Shown: one piece after another, positions 31,995 through 43,490 of the stretch | Layout: every line of letters begins with the position of its first letter | Position numbering within the stretch: position 1 is the first letter of the stretch | Program-made: the position numbers and the translations under genes | Assembly (NCBI GenBank): GCA_006384855.1 | Contig: VCJN01002453.1 | Coordinates: forward strand, 62,001 to 126,000 | Direction of reading: 5' to 3' | Length of the DNA stretch: 64,000 nucleotides | Origin: Tetraselmis striata | Lineage: Eukaryota > Chlorophyta > Chlorodendrophyceae > Chlorodendrales > Chlorodendraceae | Notes under the pieces: model-generated | What the model was told of the DNA's origin: nothing | Database searches by the model: none | The model's input: only the letters and a program-made list of their open reading frames with translations

Positions 31995-34628
31995 GGTGAA
32001 GCGAACAGATGGGCGCACGCGCACCGAGATACGCGTCGGTGTTTCACGCCTGCTGTGCAGTGCGTGACACGGAGCGGGTTAGAACTTAAGATGCCCCGGA
32101 GAACTTTAGACGGCGATGGCATCGCCCCGCGCCGCCGGGTGGGCGCCGCCGCCGCGCGACGACGCGACGCCGACTTCAGCCCGCTCGCACGCAACAGGGC
32201 GTAGGAAGCGCAGCCCAAAAAAGGCGGGCGCGCCGTGCGGGCGCCATATTGCACACTAACAGTAAAGTACTGTATGTGCCGAACCACGGTCGGTTCGTTC
32301 GATCACATATTAATACCACCAGCATTCTTGCATTTTAGAGGACCGAGAAATTCCGACTCCTGCCATTACCATGGTGATCAACTCCGGACGCAAAAGAAGC
32401 GAGGCCCAATTCTCGATATGTATGTAGATAGTTAGTCGATATAAATCGTTTCCAGACGCGGTATGGGGACCGCGGGGCGCGGCACTGGTGTGAAATACAA
32501 AAAGGCCATGAACAAACCCACCGCTAAAAGCAGTACTGAAGATCAACACAGCAAGCCGCCTGAAAGCGGCCCGCATCCCGCACGAGGCGGAATGGATGAG
32601 TGATGCGCGCACAAATCAGAGTCCGGGCCACGTACGCGTGCACGCACGTGTGTGCGAGGGTGATCCACGGACGTGTTGTGCATCCTCGGCAACGGGATGG
32701 CCGCAGACGAATATGTGCCGTCTGATGATTTGAGGGGGCAGCGAGCACGCTCTCGAGCCGCCACCAAGCTCAGGAATCCGAGGAAACATCTTGCGAGTAA
32801 GGCCTGACTCATGGTGAGCCCGGGTGGTGCACCAAGTGCCCTGCAATGAGAGGGCACCGTAGCCAATATCCGCGGCCAGGCATGCGACACCGCGCGCATT
32901 GCGGCGCACCCCCTTGCTCACTTCACCGACTATGCCGAAAACCATATGCCTATAGTAGTGTAGTAATCCGACTGATCCGGGGGGTCCCGAAGAGGGCCCT
33001 CCTATCCATCCAGTACAGCATAGTCTTGAACTTCAGCAACGTGGGCTTCAAGCTCCGGGAATCATAGCTCCCGGTCAAGACGTTGGATGAACGCCGGGAG
33101 GGAGAGCTATGCTTCCGGCACCATCATGTCCTTGAGTTCATCCATGGGTACAATGTTGCCAAGAGCCACTGCATGCTAAAAGAATTAATCCACCTCCCGG
33201 CGCGTACAACAATACCCAAAGCAAGCCGTGAACACATTATTGATCGTCGAAGGCGTGATTTGCGATGGGCAAGCGTCGTGATGTACACGCAAGTGAGCGT
33301 CTCCAGGCAAGGTGCCCGGAGGATTATGAGCGCATCGCCATAGAGGTCGACAGTCAGTGACGGGGTTGTGCTCTATCGAAGTCAGATAGATCAGGCCCCC
33401 AACCACCGGGGCTAGGCATGGGCTAGGCAGAAAGAACGAAGTACCCGGCAGCGACCTCCCGCAGCTCATGCGGAATCGTGACCGTCCGCGCGGTGGGGAT
33501 GGTCACCGTCCACATGCACGACGCCGCGTCGAGCTGGTTGAACAAGATCCGTTCCCTACATGCGACAGTGAGAGCGCGCACCTCAGTCTGAAGCCGGGAG
33601 TTATTGGCCTGCTTGGTCTAGAAATGCCGCCAGCTCCTTTACCACCTGGTACTCGTTACATACTCCTGCGGTACCAGGTAGTCGCTAGTACCTGTACTCA
33701 CATGAGATTGAACCCAGTCTGTCAAGGTTTATCTATCTATCATCCATCTTTTTTACATTTTATTTACGATCATCACGAGACGAACTGAATATGACGACTA
33801 CAACATCGCCTGCGCAATACGGTACAGGTACCAGGAACCGTACGAGACTACTGTTGTTAGATACGAATATACAATACATAAGCTCATTTTAACGTACCGC
33901 CGTCCGCCGCCGCCAACACCGCGCGCCGCCGCCGCGGAGGCCGGGGAGGCACGCAACTGACGCGAACTTCGCGCGCCCTCCGCCCTTGCAGCAGCTGATC
34001 ACCGATCGCGCGCCGCCGCCGCTGCCGGGCGCCCGTGCCGTCGTGCCCTGGCTCCACTGACGCATCGGAAGCAGGGCCGCCGCCGAGAGGGACAGGGGGA
34101 GAACGCTCCTGGTGTCAGGGCCAGACATCCCGCGGCAACAGCGACCGCGGTTTTCCGAGCTGCAGCTTGCCCTTTCGGCCAGGTAAGCGCACGTGAGTTC
34201 AAGCCCCGCGCCGCGCGTGTCTTCAAGCCTCTGGAAGCGCCACCAGTCGCTTCGAGAGAACTGCGCAGGAAAAAAGCTGCGCTGCATACCAACACGATAT
34301 AGCGTCGGACCCCCCCCCCCCCCCCCCCTCCCCTCCCTTTTTGGTGCTTATTAACTCCCCATCAGCGCAAGCATAACCTTCAAAACACTCATGAGGACCC
34401 ACGTGCCCAGCTCCTCCTTGCCGCCGCCCCCCTCCAACCCCCAGCAAGCGAGCCCATCCCCCGCGTACTCCGCCGCCTGGCTCCGCACCTCCCTGGTTCG
34501 AATCCATAGCGGTGCCAGTCATTGCGAGATATGGGGGCGCCTGGATGCCGCTGGAGGCACGGTCGCATGGCTGGCAGCTGAGCGTGTGCTGGATGCGCGT
34601 GCTGTCCCGCCAGGCAGCGTCCGCTACG
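31995..34628. other. 2.6-kb intergenic region between divergent dyskerin and eIF3a genes
   Basis: No supported gene. GC-rich segments flank both genes and an AT-richer centre (33640-33890) separates them. A 19-nt C tract lies at 34310-34328. Frames at 33889-34620 are Arg/Ala-rich shadows of GC-rich DNA. A GGTTCGAATCC motif at 34494-34504 does not sit in a tRNA fold. Confidence 0.5.
34310..34328. repeat. 19-nt poly-C tract upstream of eIF3a
   Basis: Cytosine run about 300 nt before the eIF3a start codon. Confidence 0.95.
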
Positions 34629-37600
34629 ATGAGTAGGATGTACAGATCTGGGGCAAATTTTGCCAAGCCCGAAAACGCCCTCAAGAGGGCTGAGGAGCTG
34701 GAGGCCGTCGGGCAGAAGCAGGCAGCTGTGCAGGCGCTGCACGATGTCATCACAAGCAAGCGCCACCGTACTTGGCAGAAGACCCTGGAGGATATCATGT
34801 TCAAGTACATTGACCTGTGCGTAGAGATGAAGCGCGGGCGCTACGCCAAGGACGGTCTCATCCAGTACCGCAATGTCTGCCAGCAAGTCAATGTGAACTC
34901 CCTTGAGGAGGTGATCAAGTATTTTCTGAAGAGGGCGAGCGAGAAGGCTGAGGAGGCCCAGGCCCAGGCAGAGGTGTGACGCTTGCCATGCTTCTTCATT
35001 TCAAAAATCAAGTGCAGGCGGTGTTGCGGTGTGTCATGGTTTGGTGTGCTTACCATCGTCATGAAATGGATCAGGTGAAGGATGTGGCTGCCGCCGATCT
35101 CGACGAGGATGTCTCCCCGGAAGATCTTATCCTCAGCTACGTCAGTGCCGACAAGAGCAAGGTGATTCAGCGCTCCACAAGCACGCCCACAGCCTTAGCA
35201 CCGGACCTTAGTGCCTCTCTGCCTGTGACTGCTTGCGTTTTACTGGCGGCTGATACGCTACTCGTGTCTGTGACGGCCAGGACCGCACCGAGCGCGAGCT
35301 TGTCACGCCCTGGTTCAAATTCCTGTGGGAGACGTACCGCAACTCCCTGGACATCCTGCGCAACAACTCCAAGCTGGAGGCCCTGTATGCCATGACCGCG
35401 CAGCGCGCGTTTCAGTTCTGCCTTCAGTACAAGCGCACCACTGAGTTCCGCCGTCTGTGCGACATCCTGAGGAACCATCTCACCAACCTCAACAAGTACG
35501 CTCCCTGGTTCAGCGGTGGTTTCTTCATCGTTGGCCGATGTGTCTGTACTCTCCCTGTCTCAACGGAAGTGCATGCGGTCTGTTTGCCCTTTTCCAGGTT
35601 TTCCCCGACTAACCTTCTGTTTCAAATGTTCAGGTACCGTGAGCAGCGCGATCGCCCGGACATCACTCAGCCAGAGACTCTGCAGCTCTACCTGGAGACT
35701 CGCTTTGAGCAGCTGAAGGCGGCGTGCGACCTGGAGATGTGGCAGGAGGCGTTTCGCTCCGTGGAGGACATTCACGGGCTGATGCAGTATGGCAAGAAGG
35801 CGCCAAAGCCGCAGATGATGGCCATCTACTACGCGAAGCTGACGCAGATCTTTGCCGTCAGCGGCTCCAACCTGTACCACGCCTATGCATGGTACAAGCT
35901 CTACAACTTGTCGAAGCAGTATAACAAGAATCTGAGCCAGACCGACCAGCAGAACATGGCATGCGCTGTGCTTTTGGCCGCGCTCTCGATCCTGCCCTAC
36001 GACCAGAAGGATAGCTACGGAGACAATGCGCAGGAGCGTGACCGCAGTGCTCGCATGGCGGCGATCCTTGGCTTTACGGTGGACCACAAGCGCGATGCGC
36101 GTGAGCTGCTGTCAAGGTCAGCGCTGCTGTCCGACCTGCTGTCGAAGGGCGTCCAGCACCTGGTCCCTCCTGAGATCGCAGAGATCTACACGCTGCTGGA
36201 GTCCGACTTCAACCCTCTCCAGCTTTGCAACAAGATCGAGCCGCTGATTGCCCGCTTGAGCGAGACAAACACCGCCATGTCTACGTCATCCCCCATCACA
36301 GAGGTGACCCTCAGCTTCTACCAGGAGCAGCTGCGCAAGCAGGCAGTGCTCCGTATGTGCGAGCAGCTGAGCCAGGTGTACAGCGTCATCAAGATCGAGA
36401 AGCTTGCATCGCTGGTTCCCTTTGTGGAACTCGCCAAGGTTGAGCTCATTGTGGTTGATGCTGTCAAGTACGGCCACCTTCAGCTGCGCCTCGACCACCG
36501 CAATGGAACTCTGCACTTTGGCAGCAGCCAGATGTCTGAGGAGAAGGTGAAGACGCATCTGGCCTTTATGGCGAAGCGCCTCTGCAAGGCCACCGCAATG
36601 ATCCATCCCATCGACGGGTCCAAGCAGACAGCGCAGGTGGCTTCCCTCGCGGTGGAGGCCCGCGGCACGATCGAGCAGGAGCACAAGCTTGCCAGTGCGC
36701 GCAAAGTCATCATCGAGCGCCGCAAGGAGGAGCAAGAGCAGCGCATGCTTGAGCATGAGAAGCAGGAGGAGGAGAAGCGCCTGCTGCAGGCGCGCATCAA
36801 CGAGGAGGCAGAGGAGAAGCGCCTGGCGGCGGAGCGGCTGAAGCGCGAGGAGGAGCGCATCCGCCGCGAGATGGAAGCTCGTGAGCTAGAGGAGGCGCAA
36901 GCGCTCATGCAGGCCGCCGGCAAGAAGGGCCGCGTTCTCAAGGTACTGCACCCATTCAATAGCTGCGCTGCGCGGGCCAATGCTTGTGTGTCGCAGCTGG
37001 CAAACCTGACTGATGTGAAGGAGGCTCACCAAGCGGCAATGTTGCTGCTCTGTGCAGGAAGGAGAGAAGATTGACCGCCAGGCTCTCATGCATGAAGCCC
37101 TCACAGAGCAGCTCAAGGGGAGGCAGGAGCTGGAGCGCAAGCTTGCAAAGCTCACGAAGCAAATGGATCATTTCGAGCGTGCTAAGCGCGAGGAGGAGGT
37201 GCCCCTGTTGCTGGAGTCTCACAAGACGCGCATGGTATCGCCTGCTGCCGCAGTGATATTTCTTGCCACCGCTGATGTGCCAGTCGTTTGAGAGCCGTAG
37301 ATTCTGTCTACCAACCAGAATCTGTCAAGCAACCTGAACGTTGCCCTTGATAGGTCGAGGACGAGGTTTACCACAAGGAGCAGCAGGCTGCCTATCTGGA
37401 GCAGCACAAGTCATCATGGGAGCTGGATGTACAGGAGAAGACGCGTCTCAGCAAAATGAAGGAGGACCGCGAGCTCTTCACATCGCAAGTGATATCGCGC
37501 CGTACAGAGGAATTTGCCGCTCTCCAGGCGGCCCGCCGACAGCGTATTGAGGAGATGAAGATCAAGCGGAAGGTGACCTTCCTTGCTGGCAGCACTTCAG

Positions 37601-38514
37601 AGGGGGGCACAGCTGTCTGTGCACATTCGTGCCGCTTTACTTTCTGCGTCTGATTACGCTTGCCGCCTGGTAGATGGAGCGCGAGATGGAGCGGAAGCGG
37701 CGTTACATTGCGCGGTGCCGAGAGGAGGAGGAGCAGCGGCTCCTCGCCGAGGCCCAGGAGCGTCTCGAGGCAGAGGAGGCAGCGCTGCGTCGGGAGGAGG
37801 AGGCGCGCCGCGCCGAAGAGGCAGAGAGGCGCGCCAGGCTGGACGCCATCGCTGCCAAGCAGAGGGAGCGTGAAGAGGAGATGGAGAGGCGCAAGGTGTG
37901 TGTGACTTGCAGCCGTTTCAATGTGCCCCTTGAGACAGAGCTCAAGAAAACGCAACATCATGCTGAATTATGGCGCCTGCCAACTTGGACAGGCGGAGGA
38001 GCGAGCTGCCCTTGTTTCTTCGGCGCCGCCTGCTCGTGCCGCTGCGCCCCCAGCACAGGAGCGAGACTGGGGAAAGAGAGCCCCCGCTGCCGCCGATCCG
38101 GCGCCTCCTGCCCGCGGTGGCGGCGGTGGCGGCGGCGGGTACGTCCCCCCTTCGCGCCGGGGAGCTGCACCCGCTGCAGGCGCGCCGTCTGCAGGCGCGC
38201 CCCCTCCAGCTCGCGGCGGCGACGATCGTTGGAGCCGAGGACCACGCGACGCGCCTCCCAGGTATTGGCTGCCGCCTCGTAGTCATGACACCCCGCATGT
38301 AGCTCTGCCTGCTGCAATGTCACAGGTAGAGGTCTCACTTTTTGCCGGGATGCGGTGCAGGGGCGGTCCTGACCCAGGGCGCGGTGCCCCGCCGCCATCC
38401 CGGGACGCCCGCGGCGGAGACCGCTGGAGTGGCCCCCCTCGCGATGACAGGGGGCAACCGCCTCGCCGCGATGCGCCCCCGCCTCAGCCGCGCAATGAGG
38501 GCAGCAGGTGGTGA
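34629..38514 (+). CDS. EIF3A: eukaryotic translation initiation factor 3 subunit A
   Basis: Largest scaffold subunit of eIF3, which assembles the 43S pre-initiation complex on the 40S ribosome. Nine exons: 34629-34973, 35075-35161, 35281-35495, 35634-36942, 37058-37234, 37354-37572, 37674-37895, 37993-38261, 38361-38514; 998 residues, phases consistent. N-terminal helical repeats include [42 protein letters not shown] and TEFRRLC..LRNHL. Then comes [28 protein letters not shown] as two shorter blocks, and a PCI domain near residues 430-520 ending in [11 protein letters not shown] long charged coiled-coil of Glu, Arg and Lys follows (about 540-850), and the C-terminus is a Gly/Pro/Arg tail ([23 protein letters not shown]). 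I started at [11 protein letters not shown] because it places the conserved block ten residues in. It converges with the glycerol-3-phosphate dehydrogenase gene. Confidence 0.95.
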
Positions 38515-39637
38515 AATCGCCCTCGACGTCTGGGGGCCCCAGCCAGACCGTGGGCGTCTTTCGCCCATTCTAGTGGTAGCATGACACTCCATCCTCGCTG
38601 AAAGCTAAGGCTACTGGCCTGAAAGTATGAAAAGAAATGCAGGCAGTTGACCATCGTATCGGCTCGCAACTTTGTGGCATGTGCTGCGTTGTGCGTTTCA
38701 ATGTTGCTCATCCTGACATTGCATCAGTGCTTTCTATTGTACCAAGAGGTTGAATTATTTCTACAGCCTGAACTGCGGCGGTGTCAACAAAGTTGCCGAG
38801 CCCGATGCGGGCGTCTCGCGCAACTGTATGCCCCAAATGCATGCCACCGGGGGGGGGGGGGGGGGGGGGGGGGTTTAAGCAGCCTCTGTCAAGGCAGGAG
38901 AGGTTAAGATAGTTCCAGGAGGCATATTTATCCCAGCTCGTAAAAATCGGCTGCATGTGCGGTCTGGAAAAAAAAACAGACCAGACACTGTCACCGTATG
39001 GCTGGTGGGGTAGAGGCTGACGCTCCCTGTGTCTCGGTGTCACCGTATGGCTAAATGCATATGTGAGGTGCTGATGGCGTCGACGCCCTGACACTGCTCT
39101 GCTGAGCGGCACATGTATAATGATATCAACCCAGTCAGCAGCTGGCGGATCCCAGAGTGACCTTACGAGCCCGCGGGAAGCTGATGCTGCCACCACTTGC
39201 ACCTTAATTTTGCGCCATATGTGTCTCAGAACATTGTCTGCACAACCTGCATACACGTTTGGGAGCAAGGGGTCCGCAACCGCCTTATCAGCAAGTGTCG
39301 GCTCGAGCAGTCAGCTTACATCGGTGTCAGAAGGTTATGCTGCTGCTTGTCAATCATACCAAATACTCCTTGTCGTGCAAGTGGCGCGCACCCAAAGCTA
39401 CAAGCTAGCCAAAATGTGTAACACCCCATGCCACTACATGTGTCAAAAGTAATGAACGGATTTTTACAGCTCAGCTTCAAATCGGCGCCCCACGCGGTAC
39501 ATCGAGCCGTTCGCAGTATCTTGATACGTATAATACCATGAAAGTGAGAATATGCGACTGCTATTGCACCTGCCCAAATTAGTGAATAATGCATCAGTGG
39601 CTGGTTGGGCAATTTCGCATTATCGCAGCGCGAATCA
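38515..39637. other. intergenic region between convergent eIF3a and GPDH genes
   Basis: No supported gene. It contains a 25-nt G tract at 38849-38873. No TGTAA lies close to the eIF3a stop. Confidence 0.5.
38849..38873. repeat. 25-nt poly-G tract
   Basis: Guanine run in the shared 3' flank of eIF3a and GPDH. Long enough to form a G-quadruplex. Confidence 0.95.
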
Positions 39638-39642
39638 TTACA
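39638..39642 (-). terminator. TGTAA poly(A) signal candidate of the GPDH gene
   Basis: TTACA on the plus strand, 31 nt after the stop codon of the minus-strand gene. Confidence 0.45.
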
Positions 39643-39672
39643 TCATGCATGGCTTCCCATGGCCGACCCAGC

Positions 39673-41383
39673 CTAGTGCTCAGAGACCTGGGGGAGCTGC
39701 ATGATGGCATTCACCGCGTCTGCGGGCGACAGTTCGTTGCCCAACACCTGGCCCACGGCCGTGAGCACCGGCAGCTGGACCTTGTACTGCCGCGCTAATG
39801 TGACAACCACACCGGCTGTAGCCACGCCCTCGGCAATCTGGGAAGAGGTCGCCAAGATGTCATCGAGGCTCTCGCCTCTCCCCAAGCGCTGCCCGACGGT
39901 GCGGTTGCGCGAGAGGTCCACGTAGCAGGTGAGCATGATGTCACCGAACCCGGACAGCCCGCTGATGGTGGTGGGCTTGGCCCCCATGCGCTGAGCCAGC
40001 CAGCGCACCTCCGCACACCCCTGCACCACGAGCGCTGCCAAGGCGTTGTTGCCCAGCTCCATCCCGTCCACAATGCCGGCCGCAATCGCCAGCACGTTCT
40101 TCAGCGCACCGCATATCTCCACGCCTACCACATCGTCCGTGGTGTTGATGCGCAGAAAGTCGCTCGCCATGAGCTGCTGCACCTTTGAAGCCAATTTGAG
40201 ATCCTGGGAAAGTCGAGGCAGGTTGGTTAATGCTACCAAGGGGCGTGAATCAAAGGCACAGCATTCACCGCCATGAGTCAGATGTCCGCACGATGCACTG
40301 GGCGCCGCTGCGTACCTTGGAAGCGGCCACAAGACTGGTTGGGCGCCGCTCCATTACCTCCTTGGCAAAAGATGGGCCAGAGAGGAAGCATGTTGGCTGG
40401 GCATGGCCCAGTGCGCTGGGAACGATCTGGGCCATGGTGTCCCCGGTGCCAAGCTCTAGCCCTTTCGACACGCAGATGATGGGCAGGCTGGGGCTTATCA
40501 GGGGCTTGACTCCGTTCAGGAACTTCCGGGAGTGCTGGCACGGCACTGCCAGCAGAGCGAACTGGGCATCCTTGATGGCTTCCTCGGCATCCAACGTGGC
40601 GCGCAAGTTGGAGGGGAGCTCGTATTCCTGCCAATGCAATGCACCGCTGCCCTGAAAGCAAATCAAAGCACCCAGTACCCCCCCCCCCCCCCCTCCCTTC
40701 ATCCCGATGCAGTATCATCAACTATCTCCTGCCATCATCGCATGATGTCTTTGCAAGCATCTGTTGCCTGAGATATAGACTGGCAACAAAACAGGCTCTT
40801 GCATACAGGCGCCAGTGCACGAATCGAATTGCCACATATGGGATTCACACGCCTGACGCGGGATTCCAACCTTGAGGTACTTGGGGTTTCTGTGCGTATT
40901 GTTGATGGCATCGCATGCCGCCTGGTCCCGGATCAGAAGCACCACGTCAAGGCTTGCCTTCCGGTAAGCGAGCGCGCTCGCCAACGCGGTTCCAAAGCTT
41001 CCGCCGCCGAATACCACGACCTTGTGCGTTTTCTCCAGGACGCACTCCTCGGCCGCGCCTCGCTCCCGGAGCAACTTTGACCACCGCGTCAAGGACTCCC
41101 ACGCTTCCTGGATGTTATTGCGCTCGCGTTCGGGGTACAGCAGGCTGGGACTGCTCAGCGGCGGCACGGAAGCAGGCGTCACAATAGCTGCCACCTCGGC
41201 ACCCGGCTTCCGGGCATTGCTGCTGCTTAGAGCACCCTCGCTGCGCCTATGATTGGCCGTGGCGGGCCAACTTCTGCGACCCGCTGCGGGCGAGGCATTC
41301 CGTGCGAGCGCCACCTTCGTCCGGCCTGACGCCTTGCTCGGCAGAGGCAGAGCCGGCAAGGGTCCGACTTTCGCAGACTGCAT
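39673..41383 (-). CDS. NAD-dependent glycerol-3-phosphate dehydrogenase, plastid GLY1/SFD1 type
   Basis: Reduces dihydroxyacetone phosphate to sn-glycerol-3-phosphate, the backbone for plastid glycerolipids. Three exons: 41383-40871, 40651-40316, 40203-39673; 459 residues, phases consistent. Residues 1 to about 85 are Ser/Ala/Arg/Pro-rich with few acids, as in a plastid transit peptide. NIQEAWESLTRWSKLLR then precedes the Rossmann motif KVVVFGGGSFGTA (GGGSFG at about 126-131); an EAW..L.RW segment before this motif is characteristic of plant GLY1/SFD1. Further motifs: AVPCQHSRKFL, ICVSKGLELGT, FLSGPSFAKEV, INTTDDVVGVEICGALKNV (catalytic Lys), GLSGFGDIMLTC, SRNRTVGQRLG. A 25-nt run (C on the coding strand) lies 37 nt upstream of the ATG. 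Plastid targeting is inferred, not shown. Confidence 0.93.
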
Positions 41384-41419
41384 GCCGTATGTATATGTTC
41401 GCAATAAGGAAGCGCGCGC

Positions 41420-41444
41420 GGGGGGGGGGGGGGGGGGGGGGGGG
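41420..41444. repeat. 25-nt poly-G tract just upstream of the GPDH start
   Basis: On the coding (minus) strand this is a C run ending 37 nt before the ATG, so it lies in the 5' UTR or core promoter. Confidence 0.95.
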
Positions 41445-42029
41445 TGGTCTGCTAAGTCACAAGCAACCAATTTCAATTTCACGGGGCTGCCTCCGCCCCC
41501 GTTCTGGGAATGCGACAATGTGTTGCTACGACGATGCGCGTTCTGCCGGCGGCGCCCTGCTGCTGCTGATGAGGACGCAGCATCATCAGACGACGACGAT
41601 ACGAAGGGGGGGATTAGGTTCATTGAATGTACTTTTACTTATTCCATGTTGTTCTCGTGCTGTTTTGGGCCGAATTCGGATCTGATCAGAGCATGGTGCA
41701 AGATTTTTCAAGCTCTGAAGGTATAACACCGTTTTGGTCCAAAACGAACAGCCCTTGTGATAAGTTATAAATGTGAAATAGGGCTTGACACAGTACTCTA
41801 AAACCCTAGATTTTGGGATGGACCAAAATGTCTGGCCATGCCCGCGCCACATAGTGCTTTTATATACACAGTGTTGAGATATCGAGCTCGAAAAAGGTGC
41901 CGATCGGACTTGGATGTCATCATCCGATATTGTAGACCTTGTATACCCGTTTGAACCGGGCCGAGGACCACACCACAGGATTGTACGAGGTAATGTCCCA
42001 ACCATGGTTGGCCTGCATTATCTACTGCA
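41445..42029. other. non-coding stretch upstream of GPDH
   Basis: No supported gene. The right part is AT-rich. Confidence 0.5.
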
Positions 42030-43490
42030 TCACTGCAGGCTGCAGAAACTGCAGCATGCAGTTAAGGTACTGCACTGCAGCCTGCAGTACTTCCCGAAAA
42101 GGGGCTGCAGTGCAGTTACCCAAAGTGCCATAAATCTCACTGGATAACGTTTGGATGGCGCCCGCCAATGATAATAATAAGCCGTATGGCGACGGTTCCG
42201 GCGGTCGGAGACTCGGAGCGCTGCGGATAGCATCGTACTCGCCCGTACCATAACATGTCGCCGCATCGGGGCATACACCAGTAGACCACACACACTAGCC
42301 GAACCTATCCTCACTTCACGCTCACCCAGGCACCACTACCTGTCATCCTCCTCTCATCACACTTCGTCAATTATATGGAGGGAGACCAGTCTGCCGCGAA
42401 GCAGGGCGCAGCGGCGATGGCGCACGAGGCGATGGCGGAGGACAGCACTGCCGCCGCCGCGGCCAGCACTGCAACTAACGGAGCTGTGCTCCTGATGTAA
42501 GCCAAAACATATGTGGTACCCCCCCCCCCCCACACACACACACACACACAACACAACACACACCTGCGGACTTTTACCCCCCCCCCTTTTACTGCTGGCT
42601 GATGTTTGCTGACTGCCGCTTGCTCCCTACCCGCAGAACTTTAAAGTCAAAAAGATCACCACAAGGCTGTGTCAAAAGTCAATGTCAGACAGAAATTGTA
42701 CCCCGATGTGTGTGCCCGCTTAGGCAAGGCAGCGCTAACGTTCATCGCCCCGGTGAAAACCAGGTTCACCAGCGTATGCCCCTTCTTCCGTTCCCCTCAG
42801 CTCTGAAATAGCTAGGATTGCTTTGTGTGCCGAGCTCAGCACATATTGAGTGCGAGCGCGTGTTCTCTTTTGCTGGTCTTATCACCATGCACTTAAGAAA
42901 TAGAATGAACCTGGATAACATGGGTGCTTGCGTCTTCGCTCGTTCAAAGGAACCTGGACTTGGATGCCAAGGTCAAGGACCTACTGGCGTCGTACTACGG
43001 GGAGGCTGCTTTCAGCGCCGTGGCGGCGGATCTACTCAAGCCATGCGGAGAGGATTGGCTGGCCAGCCAAGTCCTTGAGGGCGAGGGCGAGGGGGAGGGG
43101 GAGGCCAACCGCATTCAATGGGAAGCAGTGGAGTCCATGCAGGAGCATTATGGAGCCGAGCCAGCGGATGAGGAGGCGGGGGGTTAGAGGGGCTATTGTG
43201 CCATCCTGGGTTTTTACGCGTGTTTCACTATGCATGCGTTGGGACATCATCGTTGGACACACACAAATGTACAGACAGTAGGCTTTTCCCCTCTGTAGGC
43301 AATTTAATGATACATTACATCTTCCACCACGATTGTTGCAATGCTGCCCCTCTGCATCCGCCATGGCTGCCCCTTTGCCCTTCACCGTCCCGCCTTTCCC
43401 TATAATCAGCAGTTTCAGTGCTACTGCAGCCTGCACTGCAGCATGCCTGCAGCCTGCAGTACTGGAAAGTGGACTGCAGCCCAACCCTGG
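42030..43490 (+). mobile_element. hAT transposon remnant
   Basis: Flanked by clusters of CTGCAG-containing motifs (42035-42115 and 43425-43485; shared GCAGCCTGCAGTACT) that resemble the short subterminal repeats of hAT elements. Inside lies the C-terminal end of a hAT transposase. True terminal inverted repeats and the 8-bp duplication were not identified. A (CA)n stretch and a C run at 42517-42562 lie in its 5' part. Confidence 0.6.
42815..43187 (+). pseudogene. hAT transposase, C-terminal dimerisation domain fragment
   Basis: The frame from 42818 reads LCVPSSAHIECERVFSFAG then HLRNRMNLDNM. This is the hAT family C-terminal block (xxPxSxxxxERxFSxxGxxxxxxRxxL). The frame changes near 42930, after which NLDLDAKVKDLLASYYGEAAF continues to an acidic Gly/Glu-rich end and a stop at 43187. 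No catalytic core lies upstream, so this is a 5'-truncated and interrupted copy. Confidence 0.75.

Noticed and set aside
34485-34520. Possible tRNA gene (GGTTCGAATCC, B-box-like)
   Set aside because: The T-stem does not pair beyond two bases, and no matching acceptor stem or A box was found upstream.
33889-34620. Arg/Ala-rich frames upstream of eIF3a on the minus strand
   Set aside because: Composition follows local GC content, there is no domain, and frames overlap on both strands.
37703-38302. Ser/Arg-rich frames opposite eIF3a exons 7 and 8
   Set aside because: They are antisense shadows of Glu/Arg coiled-coil and Gly/Pro coding sequence.
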